DNA of 64,000 nucleotides from Lasiosphaeria ovina (Eukaryota; Ascomycota; Sordariomycetes; Sordariales; Lasiosphaeriaceae). Position numbers and translations under genes: made by a program. This document shows, piece after piece, positions 55,320-64,000 of the stretch. Every line of letters begins with the position of its first letter. Position 1 is the stretch's first letter. The notes under the pieces are model-generated. The model saw only the letters and a program-made list of their open reading frames with translations. It ran no database searches and had not been told where the DNA came from. The DNA is taken from NCBI GenBank assembly GCA_033439765.1, contig JAULSN010000004.1:2056001-2120000 (forward strand), in the 5' to 3' direction.

Positions 55320-56591
55320 ACCACGGCGCCCCGGGAAGGGAACCTTATTCTTAGCGGCACTTGCTGGGCAGCTCGGTGGAGAAGCCAGTCGGCTCCAGGT
55401 TGCATCCTCCACCTCGTCGCTATTAATAGTCGATACTACGATTCGGATACATACTGCCGACCAAGCCTAACTCGGGCGAGTCCAGGCACAGCCACTGTCT
55501 TGGGCTCGTCGGTTCGATTGTCGAGAATCGGCAGTTGCTTCTTGCTTGTTGTGTATTACACTTGATGCGGTGAGGTTTGAAGACAGTACGATGTATACCC
55601 GAAAGTCAACAACGACGAGATCTGGGATCTCATGGATTTGCTCTTTCTCTGCCAGCGAGCGAGCGGGAGCGGGGGAGGAGAGTAAGAGTTGTGGGAAGGA
55701 ACGCCCTGGGCCTGGAGTGGATGGTGGATGCCTTGGGGGCGTGAGTGAGCACTAAGCAAAGCAGGACAGGGCAGCAAGAGGCCCGGGCCTTAGCCCCCAA
55801 CCTCACACCTGAGGTCAGAGTCCAACCCCAGCTGGCGCTCCCGTCATCGTGGAGGTCCCAGGCAAGTTGGCGAGTCGGCAGCTTCCACTGAGGTGGCAGT
55901 CAGTTCCCAGCTCTCGTCAGCGCCAAGCCCGTGGGACGGCGGGTGCTGGCCGGTCGTATTACACTACACCACCTTACCTACCTTAGACTACTGTACAACG
56001 TGGACGGACCCTCTTGCCGCCTTCGCCGCCCCCGCGATGGGACGCCGCCGCTGCATGGTATGGTATTACCTTACCTTAGGTCTTTGGAAGTCCCTGGGCT
56101 ATGAAGAATAGGTAGGTGCCTGCCCCAGGCATCTGGCCGCCATCTCTACCAGTACCTAGGCTGTCGAGGTAGTTAATACCTACCTACCTCATCCTATTTG
56201 CGGGCCTCTCTCATCTTCTTCTCTCTTGGTTGTTCTGTCCGCCTCAGGCTGGGTTGAATCGAGTTATTCCGAGATTCTAGACCGACGTCGACGAGAGCTT
56301 GCATTAGCTTTCAAGCGCCCGCCGCCAGCACTCCCACAGCCTCGTCGCGTTGGCACTTTTTGGTCATTGGTCATTCCCCGCCTCAGCCGTCCGGAGCACA
56401 TGTGCAACTAGACAAGGGTCGTTTGATCCTGGTTCTAGCGTTTCCAGAGCCTCGTCAGGTCAGGCCTCTTTCTTTCCCTTTTTACAATCCCGTCTCTTGG
56501 ACTCTTCAACACGCACCGAGTACCGACCGAATACCGAGGAGGTACTGTTCGTTGTCGCCGGCCATAGCCATAGCCATGCGGTGAAGCAGCC

Positions 56592-59282
56592 ATGTCCTAC
56601 TCCAACACGCCGAGGTGGCAGCAGCCGCCTCTCCAGTCCGCCGTCTCGTCGAGCTCGCTGAGTCGCATCTCGACCGTGTCCGACATTACCGATTTTGAGG
56701 GCTTCCCCGATATCGCCCCGGTTACGCCGTTGTTAGGCCGCCCGTCTCTCGTCTCGCTTCAGTCCGATGACGAGGCACGGGCCCGCTCCGACTCCAGCCC
56801 GGCCCCGGCCAGACAGCCTTACCCCGGGCCCCCAGCCGCCGCATGGCCCGATCCCGTAACCTCTTCTCCCGGCCAGGCTCACGGCCCAATACCACCGCTA
56901 GGGCCCGCATCGCTGCCGCTGCCGCTCCCCGAGCAGCAGCAACAGCCGCAACAACAACAGCCGCAACAACAACAGCAACAACGACAAGGCCGCAGTTTTG
57001 CTCAGCGCGCACTGACGTCGCGGATACACCATGAGGCCATCCTCGAAGAAGAGGAAGAGGGCATCGATCTTAGTCTCATCCACTCAGCCGCCCCCATCCA
57101 GCACGAGGTGCAACGGCCTCTAGATCCCCCAGTAACCCCCAATCTCACTTTCGACTTAAGCAGTACCCTGGGGCCAACCACGCGGGCAGACGAGGACTTT
57201 ATCAGGGCTCTGCAGCAGCAGGAAGCCCAAGGGAAGCTGACGGGCGGCCTGGGGCTTGGCATCAGGACAGACGCCGTCTTGACCGAGTCGGCATTGTTGG
57301 CCACAAGTCCGGTGGTCGAACGCTCCCCGCTGGCCCGCTCCTTCTCCTTTTCTCGCCCCGGCCGGCCCCTGAGTGACACGGTCAGGCAGCTCGGACAGAC
57401 CGAAGCGAACAAGAGGGGCGAGGTTATCGAGGTCGTCATGGAGACACTCCCCACCCCGGCTGATTCCGACGACGACTTGAGTATCATGGCTGCCCCCGAG
57501 CCAGGGCTTCCTCCCACCAAATCCGGCACGTGGCCAACCATCACTTCTACCAAGACGGGCCTGAGCCTGACACAGGTCTTTTACCCGCAGCCCGACTGGA
57601 AGCCCTTCTCCATGAGGTGGCCGTATCTCCTGTTCATAATCCTGCTATCCATGGTCTTGGGAGGCGGCCAGGAAGTCCTGTACCAGACATCTGCCCGCAG
57701 CCCGCTTGTCACCTTCCACACGCCTTCGGAAATCCCCACGTTTCAGTACTTTGCCTTCAAGTTCCTGCCCACTCTCATCACCGTCTCGTACGGTGTGCTG
57801 TGGCAGCTCACCAATTTCGAAGTTAGACGTCTCGAGGCCTTCTACCAGCTGTCAAAGGAGACCGGGGCCCTGGCCGCAGAGTCGATCAATGTCGACTACA
57901 TAACCGATTTCAGCTTCCTCCGGCCAATTCGAGCCTTCAGATGCGGCCATTACGCCGTAGCCGTGTCCTCTATCGCGACTCTGCTGGCCAACACGGTTGT
58001 CCCAACCCTCGGAGCCGCCTCCATCATCCTCTCGCCAGACAGAGATGCCCGCATCAAGTACCCCGGAAACGAAAAGTTCATCCTGGTCCACGCCGTTTGG
58101 TCCCGTCTACTGACTGTCACCTTCCTCGTCATCGCCTTGCTCGGCTGCGTGCTTTTTTTTCTGCTCCAGAGGCGGCGGTCGGGCCTGCTGGGCGACGTCA
58201 AAGGCATCGCCGGCCTCGCGTCCATGGCTACCGTTAGCCACATTCTGATGGATTTCAAGGACATGGACGTCGCCACACACGGGGACATCCACCACAAGCT
58301 CAAGGACCACCGCTATGCCCTGCGCAACTCGTCGCTCACCCCGGACGACCTCAACCCTCCCTCGAAACAGGAGCGGGAAAAGTACACAAAGAACTACCTC
58401 TCGGAGAACCCGCACCCCCTCATGCTGCGCGCCAAGGGCGCCGTCCCGTTCATCCTCGGCATCGTCATGTTTTCGGCGCTGATTCCTGTCTTTCTATTCA
58501 CGCCCGCCAACGTGCTGACTGACCGGGCGCCGTGGGTGGTGACGCTCCTCGCAGTCTGCATCAAGCTCAGCTGGGGCGCTCTCGAGACGGACGTGCGCAT
58601 GATGGAGCCCTACTACATCCTCTGGCGGCGGCACGCACCCTCAAAAACGCTCACGCTCGACTACACGGCCATGCCCTTTGGGTGGGTCGCGCTGCAGGGC
58701 CTGCTGAACCGGCACTGGCTGGTCTTCTTTGTCGGCTTCGGCACCGTCCTGACGGAGCTGCTGACGGTGCTCGTGACGTCGCTCGCGACGGTCGAAGGGC
58801 GCGTGTTTGTCGACAGGGTCAGGGCTCCAGACTCGTCCTCCTCCTCGCCGCCACCAGCCAACAGCTCGGACATGGACGACGACATCAACGCCGGCGAGGA
58901 GACGGTGGCCAGCTTCTGGATCTCGTTCGCGCTGGCCGACTTTGTGCTGCTGTACATGGGCGTCGTGGCGCTCGTCGTCTACGTGCGCCGCCGCCGCGTC
59001 TTCTTGCCGCGCCAGCCGAACACGATCGCCAGCGTGCTCGCCTTCATCCACCAGAGCAAGATGCTGTACAACTTTGTCAACACGGCCAAGCTGTCTAACG
59101 CCGCCATGGCCGACCGCCTCGCCGGCCTCGGCAAGACGTACGGCCTTGGTTGGTTCCAGGGCCGCGACGGCCAGTCGCACTGCGGCGTCGACGAGGAGGA
59201 GCTGCTGAGCGGCTACAAGTTTGGCTACGACTACTCGCGCGCCACCAAGCCGTGGGAGGAGACGGCTGTCGACTGGCTTTGA
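56592..59282 (+). CDS. DUF3433 multi-pass membrane protein
   Basis: Fungal-specific integral membrane protein of unknown function; one exon, 896 residues, ATG at 56592. The first 330 residues are cytosolic-like and disordered, with Ser/Pro runs, a Q/P tract (about 115-135) and acidic ILEEEEEGIDL. The membrane part begins at DWKPFSMRWPYLLFIILLSM (about 335) and continues with some eight helices. Two DUF3433-like repeats are visible. The first has VLWQLTNFEVRRLEAFYQLS (about 400-420); the second has LSWGALETDVRMMEPYYILW (about 658-677). Both end in the pattern of a helix followed by D/E-V-R-x-x-E-P/A-Y/F-Y. Between them lies the large loop with HILMDFKDMD. The C-terminus is cytosolic (LSGYKFGYDYSRATKPWEE). 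Membrane location cannot be told from sequence. Upstream, 56500-56580 is a short mixed leader. Confidence 0.88.
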   Translation: MSYSNTPRWQQPPLQSAVSSSSLSRISTVSDITDFEGFPDIAPVTPLLGRPSLVSLQSDDEARARSDSSPAPARQPYPGPPAAAWPDPVTSSPGQAHGPIPPLGPASLPLPLPEQQQQPQQQQPQQQQQQRQGRSFAQRALTSRIHHEAILEEEEEGIDLSLIHSAAPIQHEVQRPLDPPVTPNLTFDLSSTLGPTTRADEDFIRALQQQEAQGKLTGGLGLGIRTDAVLTESALLATSPVVERSPLARSFSFSRPGRPLSDTVRQLGQTEANKRGEVIEVVMETLPTPADSDDDLSIMAAPEPGLPPTKSGTWPTITSTKTGLSLTQVFYPQPDWKPFSMRWPYLLFIILLSMVLGGGQEVLYQTSARSPLVTFHTPSEIPTFQYFAFKFLPTLITVSYGVLWQLTNFEVRRLEAFYQLSKETGALAAESINVDYITDFSFLRPIRAFRCGHYAVAVSSIATLLANTVVPTLGAASIILSPDRDARIKYPGNEKFILVHAVWSRLLTVTFLVIALLGCVLFFLLQRRRSGLLGDVKGIAGLASMATVSHILMDFKDMDVATHGDIHHKLKDHRYALRNSSLTPDDLNPPSKQEREKYTKNYLSENPHPLMLRAKGAVPFILGIVMFSALIPVFLFTPANVLTDRAPWVVTLLAVCIKLSWGALETDVRMMEPYYILWRRHAPSKTLTLDYTAMPFGWVALQGLLNRHWLVFFVGFGTVLTELLTVLVTSLATVEGRVFVDRVRAPDSSSSSPPPANSSDMDDDINAGEETVASFWISFALADFVLLYMGVVALVVYVRRRRVFLPRQPNTIASVLAFIHQSKMLYNFVNTAKLSNAAMADRLAGLGKTYGLGWFQGRDGQSHCGVDEEELLSGYKFGYDYSRATKPWEETAVDWL

Positions 59283-62200
59283 TGGTTGTCTCTTCTGTTC
59301 CTTTTTTTTCTCCCAGGGGTTGTTCTAATGGGAACACAAGAACCGATCCTGGGTTTGGGGTGTGATGATGTATTACTTTGTATAACAAGCTACATATGAA
59401 TGATATGACATGGTAGTGCTGTGAGCGCTTGAATGGATTGGCATTTACGATCAGCTGGCTGGCTGGATGGTTTGTTGGATGGATGGATACATTCTGCATT
59501 TTGGCGTCTGGAGAATGGGGGATGGGGGACGGGCCAGTTTAACACTGCTGAGCAATGTAGAGTTGCCAGATATATAAACATATATACATATATATATGCA
59601 TATGCATACCTGCTGGTTGGTAGATACGCACTTGAACAGAGTACTTTACCTATTTGTTGAAAGAGAGAGAGAGAGAGAGAGAGAGACATGGTCCTTTTTG
59701 GAGGAATTTACAGAAACCTGAGCAAGTTATTACCTATGTAAGCTGCCGTAAAGCCGGAATCAAACCAGAGTTGACATGGTTCCTGATCGGCAACTACCTA
59801 TCTAGAGGTACGAACCCAATGTAGGAGAGATAGATGGAAGAGACAGATAGTGAACCGATTGACCGGACTTATCCAGAGTCCGTTCTGCATGGCTTGCCTT
59901 GCCTTGCCTTGGCTTGACTTGGCCGACTGGGCTGGCGCGTTGGCGATTCTTGGTGTCCGGCTCATCCGATCTTTTTGCGAGTTCCTAGTGTCTGTTGGCT
60001 CTTCGCTCCGTCTCGGTCTTGTTGGGCCACGCCGTCCGTTGTTCTTTCTTTTACTAAATATGAATAGTATTTGTACCGAATACGCACACAGGCCGCCTCT
60101 CCGGGCACCCAAGCAAGTTGGCCAAGCATGGTGGCTCTTCGTGTACGGAGTATGGTACAGAGTGTGCCTATGTATTGAGGCTATTTGGTTTAGTTACCAG
60201 GTTACCTTAGGTACCTTATCTTGATACCTTGATGGGCTTGTTGTGTGTGTGGCTGGGTTACGTATACGGTTTTTTTTTTTTGGTCTCTCTTTTCGTATTC
60301 AACTTGGCATGTCTCTCTTGGTGGGTAGGCTAGGCAAGTTTGTCTCTCATCATCTTTCTGAGGGGATGCGAAAAATTTGTTTACCCATGCCATGCAATGG
60401 AACGTGTTCGTCAGATGGATTTTGGCTTTGTCCATCCGTACATCATTACTGCACGTGCGTACAGTACGAACATACAAAAAAGGGCGATAGACGGCAGGGC
60501 AGCAGGTAGGCGATGTTTCGCAACTGCAACACAGGCGCCAGTTGTTTGGGTTTCAGCTGCGCGAACCGAGCAGATCGGCAAAACACACGCAATTTGGGTG
60601 CTGCTCTTTACTCCTTTTGTGGACGAGAAGCAAGATTATTTCTTGTCGGTGTTTGAGAGAGAAAGAGGGCATTTCTCTTTCCTCATTGAAAGGATCAAGG
60701 CCGCTGCGCTCCCGACGGACCAGATAAACGATGGAGATCCAAGGCTTGGCGCTTCCCTCCTTTTTGACGGTGTCGTGCCGCACCGGTAACGTCCTGGTGT
60801 GCCTGGCCTAATACAATCTTTTCCCAGCTGCCATGGACCATCCCGCAGCTGCCCAAGATCTGGATCTACCGTGCTGCATCTGTCATCAAAAGGAAACACG
60901 AACGCTGCATCGTCCGTTGCCCCGTGCTTCCCGGCTGTCATGAGGGCGCCCACCTGCAGTTCCAAGCCACAAACACACAACACAACACAACGTTACAGAG
61001 TCAAGAATGACAAACAAATCAGCATCCCCTAAAACCCTTTTTGTGCATACCTCTAGCACCTGCGTGCCTACCTGCGATCAGCTGCGCGCATCACCAGAGC
61101 CCCTCCTCAATTGATTGTCAACCCGAGTTGCAGTGTCAATCATCAACCCCACCACTCCTGTTACAGGAGTCCGCAGACGCCGTGTCGGGTTTCATTGGCG
61201 AGGGAGGCTGTGCAGTCCGCTTTCTCTGCCACGGCCGGACAGAGGAAACGCCATCCGTCGCACTCCCAGGACAAGGAACGCTCGCTGGCTGCCGATTGGC
61301 TCGGCGGCTTCTGCCCAGGGCGGTTGACACTTTGGGCTCCCCGCCCCTTTTAACGTATTTTGCAGCGGCCCTTCCCAGAGCCCAGGCAATACTGTACGTC
61401 GCACCACTGTAATGCAGATGCCAGTATGTGCAAATGCTACTGGTGTTAGGACAGCTTTGTTTATTTCCGTGCGTTGTGTGCAAACCGGCAGATTTTTCGA
61501 TTCGAGGTGAAAATCGAATCTGAAGAAAAAGAGAAAAGTCGCCGATCGGAACTGGTTTGTCGCAAGCCCAGCGCCTACGTAACAGACGCGTTGGATCCTG
61601 ATTTCAATCCACTTTCCTTGCTCACTGAAGGAAGTGACGAAATACAAATTCTTCAGGGCGGCAACCGCCGGGCAAATACCCGACCTGGCCTGCTTGGCCA
61701 ACACTTTCCGACCACCCTCTTCTCTCGCTTTCCCAGCCCGGTTTTCCACCGGAATTCCGGGCTCGCAACACCAAAATATTGATAGATTTTGACAAAGGCC
61801 TTCTCTCTCTGTGGAATGCATCTTTCGTTCTAGCGGCCCGAGTCAGAGTGTATTTTGGCCAAGTGGTGATTCATGGAGTACGAGGTACTTCGTAGTTCGC
61901 AGCCCGTATGGACTTTGGGCCACCCTTTCAACGCTAAAAGTGCCACTGTTTGTCTCGGCGGGGGAGTGCACGGTTAACCACATAGAGATGTACCTGCCAT
62001 CCGGTCAGCGAAGCGCATAAACAAATGTACTGCGCTAGCGCGTTGATCTCATCTCCCCTGTACGCACTATCTGACGTGACCTGGCCTCCATGCCAGAGAG
62101 AGGGGAAGGGGGTGTGTCCAACCCCCGTCCCAGCTTGGCCATTCCCGTCATTACGACAGTCCCGCTGCACTGCCTCGCTCTCCACGAGGACCCCAGGACC

Positions 62201-62812
62201 CCCCAGTGGACGACGCACTACCACGGCGCTCCTGCATTACCTCGACGCCGGCACGCAATCCTCCCTATCTCTGTGCCGCCTACGCTCCCGCATCCCAAAT
62301 CTGCAATTTCTCTCCAGCCAGAGGAATCTCTTCTTCATCGCCTTCGTTTGCTGCACACACCGTGGCAAAGGCTGGATCTGGGCCTTGTTGAATCTGCACT
62401 ACTGACATCTCGTCTCTCGCCGTCGTCGGCAGAATACTCTCGCTTTTTCTTCCTGCCACGACTCGAACCAACGCCGCGACAAAGGCGACCACCCCCTGGC
62501 CCCCGTGCCTCCCGAGACCAATATTCCGCGCTTACATTCAATTTCCCTTCTGTATTTCGGTGCATTCTTGCCATTGTTCTCCAACGGGCAGAATAGAAGC
62601 AACAGCATCGACTCGCTCGCTGCCTTTTTAAACTGCTGTCGCTACTTCATCCACAAGCATCACCGATTTTCACGCAGAGCGTCGCCGACTGACGTGACCC
62701 GACCGACCGATCCGACCGCGAACCGTCCGTCGAACCCGCACCCCTCGTGGGGATCAACACCGCCTCCCCGACACTCCAAGACGTCGTCGCTCGTCCGACG
62801 GTCTCGTTCAAG
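59283..62812. promoter_or_regulatory. 3.5 kb spacer and long upstream region of the FLC gene
   Basis: No gene recognised. It contains an AT-rich TATATA/CATATG stretch (59575-59605), a GA run (59660-59686), TACCTTAGG-type strings near 60199-60230 and a perfect short palindrome with 7-bp arms at 61155-61169. The last 600 bp is C/T-rich, as in a promoter and leader. A T-arm-like string on the minus strand near 59757-59771 lacks the rest of a tRNA. Confidence 0.45.
59660..59686. repeat. GA dinucleotide run
   Basis: About 13 GA units in the spacer. Confidence 0.9.
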
Positions 62813-64000
62813 ATGCGGTTCTTAGCCGCGAGGCCTCTTGCGGCCATCGCATCGCTCGCTGCTCTCGCTTCCCCCGTCCTTGCCGAACCCATCCTCAGTT
62901 CCAACTCTCTAAACACATGCCAGGACAACTCGGGCTTCAGGGCCAGTCTGTTCAACGTCGTGTACACACCAAACAACAACACGGCAAATGTCGACATTGT
63001 GGCCGTCTCGTCAATTCAGGGCAGCGTTATCTTCGATGTGGCCATTTCAGCGTACGGCTACGAGTTCATTCGGCAAAAGGTCGACCCGTGCAAAGTCGGC
63101 CTAGCCGGCCTGTGTCCCATGACGGCCGGCAAGATTCCCCTCAATTTTAACCTTCCAGTTAGCGCCGATGCCGCCAGGCAGATCCCCGGAATTGCCTACT
63201 CGTTCCCGGACCTGGACGCCAAGGTCAGGGTATTCATCAACCTGACGGACGGCGCCAGCGCCGGGCAGAGTGTCGCCTGTGTGGAGGCGGACATCTCCAA
63301 CGGAAAGACTGTCGACTTGCTGGGCGTAAAGTGGGCCACTGCTCTTATTGCCGGCCTCGCGTTGACCTCGTCAGCCTTTGTTTCCGGGTTAGGTCATGCA
63401 AATGCGGCCTCGCACGTCGCTGCCAACGCACTCTCGCTCTTCGGTTACTTCCAGGCCCAGGCCATGCTCGGGCTTACCGCCATTCCTCTGCCGCCCGTGG
63501 TGATGTCTTGGACCCAGGATTTCCAATGGAGCGTGGGCATCATTCGCGTCGAGTTCATGCAGGATATATTCACATGGTACCAGCGGGCTACGGGCGGTAC
63601 TCCTTCGACACTTTTCGACTCCTTGACGACCGTCTCAGTCCAGGTCGAGAAGCGTGCAGTTGATTTTGCCGATATCAGTATGAGTTTGGCGAAGCGTTCC
63701 ATCGCCATGATGCCTCGCAGCGTCACCGAGCCCGTCTCGGTTATGACGCGCAGCTTGGCCAAGCGCGGCAACATCCAGACCGGCTCCGGTAGCTTTATCG
63801 TCAAAGGCATTCAGCGCGTGGCCTTCCGTGCCGGCATCGAGTCGACGAACCTGTTCATGACTAGCCTCATCTTCTTTGTCATTCTTGTCATCTTCACCAC
63901 GCTTTGCGTCGCAGCGTTTAAGGGCCTCTGCGAATTGGCGGTGAAGAGGGGCTGGATGAAGAGCGACACGTTCCTTGATTTCCGCAACGGCTGGTTCACC
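62813..64000 (+). CDS. FLC-family TRP-like channel/flavin carrier protein, N-terminal part (runs off the window)
   Basis: The frame is open from ATG 62813 through the last base (396 codons, no intron needed so far). It starts with a signal peptide (MRFLAARPLAAIASLAALAS, cleavage probably near 24). Next comes an ML-like lumenal domain (about 25-165) with paired cysteines at NTCQDN, DPCKVGLAGLC and SVACVEA. A hydrophobic segment WATALIAGLALTSSAFVSGL begins the TRP-like region (about 173-192). After SLFGYFQAQAMLGL and DFQWSVGIIRVEFMQDIF lies a loop with three dibasic KR sites (281, 295, 318). Then comes a membrane helix, SLIFFVILVIFTTLCVAAF (about 357-375). Flc1-3 of yeast and Pkd2 of fission yeast act in FAD transport into the ER, calcium homeostasis and wall integrity. 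The rest of the TRP domain should follow to the right. Confidence 0.9.
   Translation, partial: MRFLAARPLAAIASLAALASPVLAEPILSSNSLNTCQDNSGFRASLFNVVYTPNNNTANVDIVAVSSIQGSVIFDVAISAYGYEFIRQKVDPCKVGLAGLCPMTAGKIPLNFNLPVSADAARQIPGIAYSFPDLDAKVRVFINLTDGASAGQSVACVEADISNGKTVDLLGVKWATALIAGLALTSSAFVSGLGHANAASHVAANALSLFGYFQAQAMLGLTAIPLPPVVMSWTQDFQWSVGIIRVEFMQDIFTWYQRATGGTPSTLFDSLTTVSVQVEKRAVDFADISMSLAKRSIAMMPRSVTEPVSVMTRSLAKRGNIQTGSGSFIVKGIQRVAFRAGIESTNLFMTSLIFFVILVIFTTLCVAAFKGLCELAVKRGWMKSDTFLDFRNGWFT

Larger units (their letters stand above)
53662..56591. promoter_or_regulatory. 2.9 kb divergent spacer with several microsatellites
   Basis: Between the starts of the GTPase (-) and DUF3433 (+) genes. It has CGCCCT (54021-54048), GATGC (54605-54632) and CCATCG (55291-55319) repeats and clusters of TACCTTACC-type strings at 55971-55986, 56067-56080 and 56174-56190. 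Small frames such as 54611-54937 are built on the repeats and are not supported as genes. Confidence 0.5.

Noticed and set aside
59745..59812. T-arm-like string CTGGTTTGATTCCGG on the minus strand
   Set aside because: No D arm or acceptor stem could be paired around it.
1..64000. CRISPR arrays, bacterial insertion sequences, riboswitches, dispersed 5S rRNA
   Set aside because: No regularly spaced repeats, no transposase motif, and no 5S-like conserved string were found; the genome is eukaryotic.

Overview
This window is nuclear DNA from a filamentous ascomycete (Pezizomycotina, most probably a sordariomycete). The reasons are short GT...AG introns of about 60-140 bp with CTRAC-type branch points, GC-rich coding sequence, genes on both strands with 0.5-5 kb spacers, and fungal-only families (DUF3433, Flc/TRP-like channel, Aft1-domain bZIP, Mis13/Dsn1). 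I see no operons, CRISPR arrays, rRNA genes or phage.

Left part (1-21 kb). A two-exon ACC deaminase is followed on the same strand by an allantoate-permease-type MFS transporter. A minus-strand 1265-residue low-complexity protein with four C-terminal membrane segments is divergent from an FHA-forkhead transcription factor. Next come an NCS1-type nucleobase permease that looks like a pseudogene (two in-frame stops and a frameshift) and a glutathione-transferase-like protein.

Middle part (21-48 kb). A 4.9 kb gene-free stretch precedes an Atf1-type bZIP factor. A dense housekeeping block follows: kinetochore DSN1, SDH assembly factor SDH5, p24 cargo receptor ERV25, and U1 snRNP protein C. After that lie a 1125-residue disordered protein, a 3.7 kb spacer holding a probable TA-flanked MITE, and a nine-exon agmatinase/arginase-fold gene with a signal peptide.

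Right part (48-64 kb). This holds an acyl-protein-thioesterase-like protein lacking its catalytic Ser and His, an intron-containing tRNA-Tyr(GTA), mitochondrial protease OMA1, a degenerate Ras-like GTPase, a DUF3433 membrane protein, and the 5' part of an FLC-family channel that runs off the window end.

Exon boundaries were worked out by hand from reading frame, splice consensus and remembered protein-family conservation; no alignment was run. The genes do not form an evident pathway cluster. The strongest candidates for a second look are the four-copy 24-nt hairpin motif at 6.1-6.4 kb, the MITE at 44.4 kb, the decayed NCS1 permease, the split FHA domain, the non-canonical GTPase and the catalytically dead hydrolase.
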